Positions 26,760 to 33,341 of a DNA stretch of 64,000 nucleotides are shown here, piece after piece. The DNA lies in the NCBI GenBank assembly GCA_002500605.1, contig DLRR01000019.1:106200-170199 (forward strand), read 5' to 3'. The stretch comes from Nitrospinaceae bacterium UBA7883 (GTDB lineage Bacteria; Nitrospinota_A; UBA7883). Each line of letters starts with the position of its first letter. Position 1 is the stretch's first letter. A program made the translations under genes and the position numbers. The notes under the pieces are model-generated. The model ran no database searches, had not been told where the DNA came from, and was given only the letters and a program-made list of their open reading frames with translations.

Positions 26760-27719
26760 TTATAGCCAGTTGAATAGTGTTTTTAGTAATTTATCATCTG
26801 CTAGGGAGAGAATTTTTGCTGCCGATTTAATTTCTTGGGTTGATTTTGCTTCTATTTCTAAACGGATGGTAGTCCCTTCGAAGTTTGTAGGGTGTATTAC
26901 TCTAATCTGTCTTGGCAGTGACATGGAAGAGACCGCGTTTGCAAAATGAGACTCCATACTCATCAGCGAAGGGTTATGCCAACTGAAAATATGCTCATAC
27001 AATCTGTTAGCTCTGGGTTTTTTTTCATCGTGTTGTTGAGTTTTATTTTCAGCTTCGTCAATAATGGTTTTTGGCAACAATCTGTGTCTTTCTGCTAAAT
27101 CGGATATCATTTCAAGAAGTTTAGTTGAGCGACTAAGGCTAAATTTATTTTTTAGCAGCCAATTGCATACACTTTCTCGTTGCTCGTTTCCCATCCTAGC
27201 TAGATGGTTTGCAACAGATATTTGTGACTTACTTAAATATAGAAAAAAGTGCGCTTCCGGTCCAAAGTTTGATATTTTCATCAAAGAGGCTAGTACGTAA
27301 CTTGATTTCGCGTATCCGAGCATAGGTAGAATAGTACCAAGGACTGTTTTGTTATCAAACTTCAGGTTGTCAACCGCAGTTTTAATTACTTTAGAGCATT
27401 CCACCAAGTTTAATTTTCTGTGGGACAGATTTTCAGATAAATAAATAATAAAAAGCTTCCTATGATCATGGCTGGTGACAATAGTTGCATCTATCTTATT
27501 AAGGCCGGCTGCTTTGGCTGCTTCTGCCCGTTTGAACCCAGCGATTACATTAAATGAATTTTCGTTATTTTTAACCACAGTTATGGGGTTTATCACGCCA
27601 TGGGTTGCCACAGATTCTGAAATTAACTCGTTAACAGTCGGGTAGGAATAGCTATGACGTAGGTCTAGTGTTGCCTGTGCTACATCAATTGAAACATATT
27701 TTCTTGCAGGCTTGTCCAT
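26760..27719 (-). CDS. Orphan ParB/Srx-domain protein
   Basis: A 319-residue protein with an N-terminal ParB-like nuclease/CTPase fold: GVINPITVV (41-49) matches ParB box I and AGFKRAEAAKAAG (60-72) matches the box II region, although the GERR CTP-binding motif reads GFKR. A helical middle part resembles the KorB/ParB HTH region (LSKSQISVANHLARMGNEQR). No ParA is adjacent and no parS-like palindrome was found, so it is not the standard chromosome-partitioning pair. It lies 73 bp upstream of the radical SAM gene on the same strand. Likely a DNA-binding regulator; the target is unknown. Confidence 0.65.
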   Translation of the reverse strand: MDKPARKYVSIDVAQATLDLRHSYSYPTVNELISESVATHGVINPITVVKNNENSFNVIAGFKRAEAAKAAGLNKIDATIVTSHDHRKLFIIYLSENLSHRKLNLVECSKVIKTAVDNLKFDNKTVLGTILPMLGYAKSSYVLASLMKISNFGPEAHFFLYLSKSQISVANHLARMGNEQRESVCNWLLKNKFSLSRSTKLLEMISDLAERHRLLPKTIIDEAENKTQQHDEKKPRANRLYEHIFSWHNPSLMSMESHFANAVSSMSLPRQIRVIHPTNFEGTTIRLEIEAKSTQEIKSAAKILSLADDKLLKTLFNWL

Positions 27720-27828
27720 GATTCCCCTGAATTCGAGTTGGTCAAGTTTGTGATAATAATTGTTTGATTTGCTTTTACATAAGTTGATATTTGATTACTT
27801 TTAAAACTAAATTTTCACTTAGGAGTTC

Positions 27829-28614
27829 TTAGATGTGTTGGATTGATGCAAAAACCATGAGGCCGCCCACGGCTATGATCAGCAAACTGCTAATATACGG
27901 AGCTTTGGTCATAAAAGTATTGAACCCGCTGTAACGCTTGCTAGCGTAATTAACACTAAGTGCAGCAAATGCCCCTACAGCCACTAGAGTACAAGCTAAG
28001 CCTATACTAAAGGCCCCGACGATGGTTATGCCCAGCCAAAACTTTTGTAAATATAAGCAAATTATTAAAACTGTAATTGCTGCTGGACATGGAATTAACC
28101 CTCCTGTTAGTCCAAATAAAACAACTTGTCCTGTTGTGGCCTTCCCATCTTTAAACTGCTCTTTGATTTGCTGGGCATGAAAAGAAGCATGTGCATCCTC
28201 GTTACCATAACTATGGTGATGTTCGTGGTTATGATTTTGCGAGTCAGCCACCTGCTTTTTTAAAGGACCTACTTGTCTTGGGTAATTGTGATAAAACATC
28301 CAAATTCCAACACCTATTACAATTAATCCAGAGGTGAGCATAAAGTAGGATTCGGTTTGTTCGGCAATGAGCTCATCACCATAAGCTAGTGCAATTAGAG
28401 CTAAAACCCACACAATGATGCTATGGGAAGTGGCCGCTGACAAACCGAGCAAAATGGCCTGAGGTACGGTACCGCGTACGGCGATAACAAAAGCCGCTAT
28501 CATTGTTTTCGAGTGACCAGGTTCCAATCCATGCAAAGCACCCAATGCTAAAGCAGTACCAAATAAAAAAATTGGGTTTGGAGCACCAGAAGATACCATC
28601 GAAGCTAAATCCAT
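27829..28614 (-). CDS. rcnA: Nickel/cobalt efflux protein, NicO/RcnA family
   Basis: Inner-membrane exporter of about 261 residues with six or so hydrophobic segments. Diagnostic features are the first-helix motif HGLEPGHSKTM (28-38), the Asp/His-rich cytoplasmic loop with HNHEHHHSYGNEDAHASFH (about 127-146) that binds metal, and the second-half GLIPCPAAI. It lies 14 bp downstream of a CsoR/RcnR-family repressor gene, the usual regulator-exporter pair. Ni versus Co cannot be decided; the neighbouring LarA-type nickel enzyme elsewhere in the window makes nickel plausible. Confidence 0.88.
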   Translation of the reverse strand: MDLASMVSSGAPNPIFLFGTALALGALHGLEPGHSKTMIAAFVIAVRGTVPQAILLGLSAATSHSIIVWVLALIALAYGDELIAEQTESYFMLTSGLIVIGVGIWMFYHNYPRQVGPLKKQVADSQNHNHEHHHSYGNEDAHASFHAQQIKEQFKDGKATTGQVVLFGLTGGLIPCPAAITVLIICLYLQKFWLGITIVGAFSIGLACTLVAVGAFAALSVNYASKRYSGFNTFMTKAPYISSLLIIAVGGLMVFASIQHI

Positions 28615-28628
28615 TTATCGATACTTCT

Positions 28629-28901
28629 TCACAAGAATTTAGTTATATTTTTGCACTCCATAATGGAATGTTTACGGTTTTTGAGGTCACTTTCATCCGT
28701 AATTGAACTTTCAACGCAATGATCAATGTGGTCGTGGATCATGGTGCGCTTAGCAGATGAAACTGCTTTTTCTACTGCATGCATCTGCTGGGCAACCTCT
28801 ATGCAAGGAGAACCTTCTTCCATCATATTTATAACTTTTTGTAGGTGCCCAAGCGCACGTTTTAAACGTTTCAGGATCTCTGGATGTGACTCGTGTATCA
28901 T
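28629..28901 (-). CDS. CsoR/RcnR-family metal-responsive repressor
   Basis: A 90-residue all-helical repressor that would release its operator on binding metal. The metal-sensing residues are C33 (GSPCIEV), H58 and C62 (IHDHIDHCV), a Cys-His-Cys set spaced as in CsoR and the nickel sensor InrS rather than the Cys-His-His set of E. coli RcnR; His3 could supply the fourth ligand as in InrS. Given the adjacent NicO exporter, a nickel/cobalt sensor is the likeliest role, with copper as the alternative. It sits just downstream of a palindrome (28912-28930) that is a good operator candidate, so autorepression is expected. Confidence 0.85.
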   Translation of the reverse strand: MIHESHPEILKRLKRALGHLQKVINMMEEGSPCIEVAQQMHAVEKAVSSAKRTMIHDHIDHCVESSITDESDLKNRKHSIMECKNITKFL

Positions 28902-28911
28902 CCAAACATCC

Positions 28912-28930
28912 TATCCCCTTGGTAGGGATA
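28912..28930. promoter_or_regulatory. Candidate operator of the CsoR/RcnR-family repressor
   Basis: An inverted repeat TATCCC-N7-GGGATA lies 11 bp upstream of the repressor ATG. CsoR/RcnR-family operators are G/C tracts flanked by A/T-rich inverted repeats, so size, composition and position all fit. Binding is inferred, not shown. Confidence 0.55.
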
Positions 28931-28981
28931 AAGTCAAACCTAAACGTTAAGATAACAGGAGGGATGAGTTTCTACTAAGGA

Positions 28982-29455
28982 TTACAAAAGTCTTTGGTGC
29001 TTAAGCAAATTAACGCTAATAAAATTAAATCTGTTATAAAAACTAAGGGCTTGACTGTTATCAAGATCAACGTTCACGGTAATTCTTGTCGCTCCAATTT
29101 GTTGAGCGTTTTTCATTGCATATTCCATTAGTTTTGTACCAATACCCTTACCCCTATGGTTTTCATCAACTATGAAGTCATCCACGTGTACGCTCCTAGC
29201 ACCTAGGGCTGTGCTTACACTGTGTTGTAGGTTGGCAAAGGCCACTATCTCGTCAGTAACTTGAGCAACCAGCAACAAACAAAGCTTTGGATGATCCATA
29301 CACATCATAAGCCCAGTCTTCTGTTTTTCCGAATTGGGGCTAAATTGGGGCTCAATCAAATAAAGTTGGTGTAATAATTTAACTAGCTTTGGAATATCAG
29401 TGATTTCCGCTGGACGCAGAACGATTTCGTCATCAGTTGAAACAGGCTTATCCAA
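28982..29455 (-). CDS. GNAT-family N-acetyltransferase
   Basis: Acetyl-CoA-dependent acetyltransferase of unknown substrate, 157 residues. The acetyl-CoA binding motif is VDDFIVDENHRGKGIGTKLMEYA (the RGKGIG pyrophosphate loop near residue 105), followed by the ALSFYNRFNF motif B. The only start that keeps the N-terminal strand IVLRPAEITDI is TTG at 29455, preceded by AGGAT 6 nt upstream. It lies 62 bp after rpmB and 80 bp before the metal-repressor gene. Confidence 0.85.
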   Translation of the reverse strand: MDKPVSTDDEIVLRPAEITDIPKLVKLLHQLYLIEPQFSPNSEKQKTGLMMCMDHPKLCLLLVAQVTDEIVAFANLQHSVSTALGARSVHVDDFIVDENHRGKGIGTKLMEYAMKNAQQIGATRITVNVDLDNSQALSFYNRFNFISVNLLKHQRLL

Positions 29456-29517
29456 TCTTTATCCTACTCCAGGAAGTAGTTAGAATTGTTGGAGGTATTT
29501 ACAATTCAGAGGTTTTT

Positions 29518-29712
29518 TTACGCTGGTTTTTTTATTTTGCCCGATGTGATGCATCTTGTGCATACAGTGACACGCTTTACGCCCCCCCCAGGTTGAACAG
29601 CACGAACCTTTTTTAGATTCGGATTCCACCTACGCTTGGTCACATTATGGGCGTGACTTATATTATTGCCAAACATCGGCTTTTTGCCGCATATATCGCA
29701 AACCCTAGCCAT
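29518..29712 (-). CDS. rpmB: 50S ribosomal protein L28
   Basis: Large-subunit ribosomal protein, 64 residues, starting MARVCDICGKKPMFGNNISHAHN. It keeps two CxxC pairs (C5/C8 and C52/C55), so it is the zinc-binding (C+) form. ATG at 29712 with a good promoter upstream. rpmG (L33), often next to rpmB, is absent here. Confidence 0.97.
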   Translation of the reverse strand: MARVCDICGKKPMFGNNISHAHNVTKRRWNPNLKKVRAVQPGGGVKRVTVCTRCITSGKIKKPA

Positions 29713-29761
29713 GGTACTGCCTGTAAAGTAAAAGTTTACTGGTTGTTTTGGAAAAGGAGCA

Positions 29762-29789
29762 ATGATAGCATGTGAACAACAAAAGGCAA
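29762..29789 (-). promoter_or_regulatory. Candidate promoter of rpmB
   Basis: On the minus strand TTGCCT (29789-29784), a 16-bp spacer and TATCAT (29767-29762) form a sigma70-type promoter, giving a leader of roughly 45 nt before the rpmB ATG. The same segment contains the inverted repeat TGAACAA/TTGTTCA. Confidence 0.5.
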
Positions 29790-29875
29790 CATTTTTTTGT
29801 TCATCTGCTGCTTCCTACTAAATGCAGTGTGGACGGGTGACGTGTAACCAATACTAGGAATTAAAATACAGGTTC

Positions 29876-30094
29876 ATGACCAAAATAACAAAAGACATGA
29901 CACTTCACCAGGCTATCAAAGCCAATCCCAATTCAGCAAACATACTTGATTCGCATGGGATGGGGTGCAAATCTTGCTCTGGCGGTAAATTAGAATCGGT
30001 TAAGTGGGGTGCTGAGATGCATGGTGTAGACCCAGACGAGCTTGTAAAGGAACTTAATAGTAAAAGTAAAAGCCGCAAAAGGACAAGAGCTTAG
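29876..30094 (+). CDS. DUF1858 domain protein
   Basis: A 72-residue cytoplasmic protein of the DUF1858 family: ITKDMTLHQAIKANPNSANILDSHGMGCKSCSGGKLESV. The family often carries a conserved Cys pair here (CKSC, residues 31-34) and is found next to, or fused with, iron-sulfur or disulfide-redox proteins. The tail is very basic (KSKSRKRTRA), which is unusual and may bind nucleic acid. Stands alone, divergent from rpmB. Function unknown. Confidence 0.8.
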   Translation: MTKITKDMTLHQAIKANPNSANILDSHGMGCKSCSGGKLESVKWGAEMHGVDPDELVKELNSKSKSRKRTRA

Positions 30095-30140
30095 TTTTTC
30101 TCTGTTAGTTATTGCCTCCATTTGGGTGGGAAATTAATCT

Positions 30141-30599
30141 ATGATGACAAGAAGGCCAAATGAATTAAGAGATTTAAATACGAATTTACTACACCCTTAT
30201 TCTTTTTGGCAAAAGATTTTTAAAAGCAGGACTTCAGCACTTCTGGTTTTGGCCTTTACCCTTCTTGTAGGGATTGTTGTGGTTCCTACTTACGGCTGCG
30301 GGACCAGTTGTGAAACTATTGATATATCACCGGATGCATTCCCTGATGGAACGGTGGGTACAGCATACAGCCTTGACCTTACAAGCACTAGTGATTGCTA
30401 CTGGCATAGTAGCAGCATAGCTGATAATTTAACCTTCGAACTTTCTGGGGGAGCCCTTCCACCTGGTATTAGTGTAAATTCAGGAGGTGAGGTTAGGGGA
30501 ACACCAAGCCTAGCAGGGACATACACTTTCACGCTGCGCCTTAGATATGACGCAAGGAATCTGACCGTGGATAGGGGTTATTCAATGATAGTTGAGTGA
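30141..30599 (+). CDS. Membrane-anchored protein with a putative Ig (He_PIG) domain
   Basis: A 152-residue protein with a basic N terminus, one hydrophobic helix (about 33-50: LLVLAFTLLVGIVVVP) and a short extracytoplasmic domain. The domain reads DGTVGTAYSLDLT...LPPGISVNSGGEVRGTPSLAGTYTFTLRL, the signature of the putative-Ig (He_PIG/cadherin-like) fold. Four Cys in the exported part (CGTSC and DCYW) could form disulfides; the first follows YG right after the helix, so a lipoprotein is possible but there is no clear lipobox. Single-domain proteins of this kind are uncommon; the role is unknown. Confidence 0.7.
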   Translation: MMTRRPNELRDLNTNLLHPYSFWQKIFKSRTSALLVLAFTLLVGIVVVPTYGCGTSCETIDISPDAFPDGTVGTAYSLDLTSTSDCYWHSSSIADNLTFELSGGALPPGISVNSGGEVRGTPSLAGTYTFTLRLRYDARNLTVDRGYSMIVE

Positions 30600-30771
30600 C
30601 AAGTTGAATTATATTAGTAATTTAGAGCAAAATGCTGCAAGTTAAAGAAACACTATATGTTAACTAATTGTTTAAAAAGAAGTTGTTTTGCAAACTAGAA
30701 CTGTTATTACCATCTTGAACCAAGAAAATGGTGAATTAAACATTCTTTTGCATATCGTTGGATAAACACAA

Positions 30772-30798
30772 GTTAATGTTCATTTTTGGTTAATATTC
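30772..30798 (+). repeat. Direct repeat GTTAATRTTC abutting the porin -35 box
   Basis: GTTAATGTTC (30772-30781) and GTTAATATTC (30789-30798) differ at one base and are 17 bp apart. The second copy ends one base before the TTGACA box, the usual place for an activator of the OmpR/PhoB type. No regulator is assigned. Confidence 0.4.
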
Positions 30799-30799
30799 C

Positions 30800-30828
30800 T
30801 TGACATCACTATGGTGTTGAAATAGGAT
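30800..30828 (+). promoter_or_regulatory. Strong sigma70 promoter of the porin gene
   Basis: TTGACA (30800-30805), 17-bp spacer, TAGGAT (30823-30828). The perfect -35 box and spacing fit a highly expressed outer-membrane protein. Confidence 0.75.
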
Positions 30829-30931
30829 GCTAGCGTCTTAAGACTGGGGTTTGCCCTAAAGGGGGGCCATTTCTTCAGCTCGCGTTATTGTAGCGCGTGA
30901 AGATCTAACGAAAAAAGATGAGGAGAAATAC

Positions 30932-32032
30932 ATGAAATTAATTAGGAGTATGGTGATCGCTATGTTTGCGATTGCGGTTGTCTTTGGTGGCGCCACCAAC
31001 GCATCTGCATACAACATAAACGACGATCACAGAATGTTTGGCCTGTATCAGCTCTGGATAAATCTGGATACTGATGCAGCGGTTGTCACTGATGCCGCGA
31101 CTGGGAACACTTCGGGTGATTCTCTTTTTGGTATTCGTGAACGACGTATCTTTTTTGGAGTTGCCGGCAAATTAGCAGATGGTGCCCTTGGTTACTATTT
31201 GCTTCAAAGCATGGGCGGACCTCCAAGTGCAGCTAGCTCAATCTTAGCTTGGGGTTCGGTGTTCCTACCTGGCCTGCAAGTTGACTTTGGTAAACTAGCA
31301 CCTATGGTTACTTATGACGGTTCCATTCAAGGTTCCGGTAGCCTACTTTCCCTACAAAGGGCTACGCCTACTTTGCAGATGACTGGTGCACCGTATGCCG
31401 GTGGCACACGTGCATGGCGTGACTTGGGCCTAAGGTTCATTGCTAACGCAGGTCCTGCTCAGATTAGAGTTACCGTAACTAACGGTGTTGGTGATGCTGC
31501 TCAGGCTGATTCAGAGCACATTTCTGGTCAATTGGCTCAGAGCAACCAGCTTGGCCAAGCCATGTATGGCATTGGCGCAATCATTAAACCTGCAGACGGT
31601 GTTCGTGTTCATGCTGCTTTCACATCGAACAAGCATGACGATGTTAAATTGAGCACTGGTGGTGTAATCGACATCGATCGCACGTCCACAGCTGTTGGTG
31701 GTAAAGTTTCAATGGGCGCAATAATGGTTGATGGTGAGTATGCAACCACTAAGGCTACTTCAAGTGACTTTGGTGGGGAAAGCGAATTGAAAGGTTTCTG
31801 GGTTAGAGGTGGTTACAGTATTTCGAAAGACTTACTGCTTTCAGTACGCCATGCTAGCTTCGAGCGCGTTACTTTAAACACCAAAGACACTGATCTAACA
31901 GTTGCTTTGATGCATACAATGGGTAACCTAAAGACTACAATTGAGTATGTGACAACTGACGGTGAGGCCGGCTCTGTATGGGGCGCTACTGATCCTAAGT
32001 TGCTTCGTATGCAGCTACAGATGGGCTTCTAG
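30932..32032 (+). CDS. Porin-like outer-membrane beta-barrel protein
   Basis: A 366-residue secreted protein with a signal peptide cut after ATNASA (residue 26). The mature part has barrel-like amphipathic strands (MFGLYQLWINLDT, RRIFFGVAGKLADGALGYYLLQSMGG, TVALMHTMGNLKTTIEYVTTDG) and a C-terminal LRMQLQMGF ending in Phe, the barrel-assembly signal. Codon choice, near-consensus promoter, strong GAGGAG site and a perfect terminator suggest high expression. Next to pstS, so a phosphate-type (OprP/OprO-like) pore is tempting, but there is no sequence proof. A deleted second copy lies beyond pstS. Confidence 0.75.
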   Translation: MKLIRSMVIAMFAIAVVFGGATNASAYNINDDHRMFGLYQLWINLDTDAAVVTDAATGNTSGDSLFGIRERRIFFGVAGKLADGALGYYLLQSMGGPPSAASSILAWGSVFLPGLQVDFGKLAPMVTYDGSIQGSGSLLSLQRATPTLQMTGAPYAGGTRAWRDLGLRFIANAGPAQIRVTVTNGVGDAAQADSEHISGQLAQSNQLGQAMYGIGAIIKPADGVRVHAAFTSNKHDDVKLSTGGVIDIDRTSTAVGGKVSMGAIMVDGEYATTKATSSDFGGESELKGFWVRGGYSISKDLLLSVRHASFERVTLNTKDTDLTVALMHTMGNLKTTIEYVTTDGEAGSVWGATDPKLLRMQLQMGF

Positions 32033-32067
32033 TCCACTTTTTGTAGCATAGTTTAGCTACTTTATAG

Positions 32068-32099
32068 GGCTCGGCCAGAGTTGGCCGAGCCTTTTTTTT
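32068..32099 (+). terminator. Intrinsic terminator of the porin gene
   Basis: GGCTCGGCC (32068-32076), loop AGAGTT and GGCCGAGCC (32083-32091) form a perfect 9-bp GC-rich stem, followed by eight T. A degenerate copy occurs at 33227-33259. Confidence 0.93.
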
Positions 32100-32194
32100 G
32101 CATTAACGGTTTTCTACACTGTTTTACATTACCCTCCATGGTAAAGTTAATAATGCGTCGGGATCCTAGCCAAAAACTAACAGTTATCTAACCC

Positions 32195-32225
32195 CAAAAG
32201 CCTGCGAAGACAGGTAAGCTTTTTG
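32195..32225 (+). terminator. Possible weak terminator or leader hairpin before pstS
   Basis: AAAAGC...GCTTTT with inner CTG/CAG arms (32196-32224) can form an imperfect hairpin followed by T-rich sequence. It could be a back-up terminator or part of a pstS leader. Low certainty because of a bulge of about four bases. Confidence 0.3.
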
Positions 32226-32292
32226 TATTAACAATAAAAGCATAAAAAATAAAAACAGGACCGAATACTTTTGATGTGGAAATAAGGAGTAC

Positions 32293-33147
32293 ATGATGAC
32301 CAAAACAACCAAAATAACCATTGTATTCATGACTCTTATGGTTGTGTTTGCAGGCGGTGTAGTTGCTACCAACAGCATAACTGTCCAAGGTTCAGATACG
32401 TTACTAGAAATGGTAGCTGTAGAGGCTGGAGAATACATGAAAATCCACAGTCAAAGTTCCATTCAGGTTACAGGTGGTGGATCGGGTACAGGCATCGCCG
32501 CTCTTTTAAACGGTACAGTTGACGTTGCTAATGCCTCAAGGAAAATAAAAAAGAAAGAGCGAAGAAAAATCACCAAAGACGGAGGCAAAGTTTTTGAGGT
32601 GGCAATTGCCTTGGATGGCATAACCGTTTACCTGAATGTAAAAAACTCAGTGAGTGATTTGAGCATGAATCAACTCAGGGATATCTATTTGGGTAAAATT
32701 GACAACTGGAAGGAAGTCGGAGGGTCAGATGCCAAGATTATACGGTATAGCCGTGAGAACAACTCTGGCACGTACGTCTTCTTTAAGAAGAAGGTTTTGA
32801 ACAGAAAACAGTATGCACCGGATTGTCAGAACTTACCAGGGACGGCGTCTGTTGTGCACGCAGTTTCAAAAGATAAAAATGGTATCGGTTTTGGTGGAAT
32901 CTCTTATGGCGAGGGAATAAAATTTGCCAGAATTAATGGCGTGGTGCCATCAGCTAAAACAATTTCAGCTGGGGAATACCCTATAAGCAGAAATCTTTAC
33001 CAATACACGATTAATAAACCCGAGGGTTTATCCAAAAAATTTATAGCTTTTGAACTTTCAAAAATTGGACAACAGTTGGCTGAAAAAGCTGGCTATATTC
33101 CACTATCAGAAAGCCAGAGAAAAGAATCTTTGGCTATGCTTAACTAA
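32293..33147 (+). CDS. pstS: Phosphate-binding protein PstS (periplasmic substrate-binding protein)
   Basis: Periplasmic binding protein of the high-affinity phosphate ABC transporter. The 284-residue protein has a signal peptide cut near GVVA (residue 25) and then ITVQGSDTLLEM, GGGSGTGIAALLNGTVDVANASR, which are the phosphate-binding loops of the PstS family, and SGTYVFFKKKVL further on. AAGGAG at 32284-32289 precedes tandem ATG codons (32293 and 32296). pstC, pstA, pstB and phoU are not adjacent, so it is a stand-alone pstS lying between a porin gene and a porin relic. No clear Pho box was recognised. Confidence 0.88.
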   Translation: MMTKTTKITIVFMTLMVVFAGGVVATNSITVQGSDTLLEMVAVEAGEYMKIHSQSSIQVTGGGSGTGIAALLNGTVDVANASRKIKKKERRKITKDGGKVFEVAIALDGITVYLNVKNSVSDLSMNQLRDIYLGKIDNWKEVGGSDAKIIRYSRENNSGTYVFFKKKVLNRKQYAPDCQNLPGTASVVHAVSKDKNGIGFGGISYGEGIKFARINGVVPSAKTISAGEYPISRNLYQYTINKPEGLSKKFIAFELSKIGQQLAEKAGYIPLSESQRKESLAMLN

Positions 33148-33150
33148 CCT

Positions 33151-33259
33151 AAAGATGAGGAGCTATACATGAAACTAATCAGGAGCGTGATGACTGCTTT
33201 ACTTGTAATAGCTTAACTATTCAGATGGACTTGGCCAAGGTTGGTCGAGCCCTTTTTTT
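33151..33259 (+). pseudogene. Relic of a second porin gene with internal deletion
   Basis: The segment AAAGATGAGGAG...ATACATGAAA at 33151-33173 matches the ribosome binding site and start of the porin (30914-30936, constant offset of 2237). The frame from ATG 33169 reads MKLIRSVMTALLVIA then TAA (33214-33216), versus MKLIRSMVIAMFAIA in the porin: 15 codons survive. Immediately after, the sequence resumes with the porin's 3' flank, including a degraded terminator. About 1 kb of barrel-coding sequence is therefore missing. The 15-codon frame still has an intact GAGGAG site. Confidence 0.8.
33227..33259 (+). terminator. Degenerate copy of the porin terminator
   Basis: Arms 33227-33236 and 33243-33252 pair with two G-U and one mismatched position, followed by seven T (33253-33259). 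It is homologous to the perfect hairpin at 32068-32091 and now also serves to separate pstS from the FG-GAP gene. Confidence 0.7.
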
Positions 33260-33341
33260 GCGTTAACGACTTTCTGACGTGTGTTATATTACCGTCCAGG
33301 TAAAGTTAATAATAAGTCACTTTTGTTGATACTAGTTTGTA

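Larger units (their letters stand above)
30600..30931 (+). other. 332-bp non-coding region upstream of the porin
   Basis: No reading frame is supported. From 30600 to about 30770 nothing stands out beyond AT-richness. Then come a direct repeat (30772-30798), a near-consensus promoter (30800-30828), a leader of about 95 nt with a hairpin-forming stretch around 30873-30900 (CTTCA/TGAAG and CGCG/CGCG arms), and the ribosome binding site GAGGAG at 30920-30925. Confidence 0.6.
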
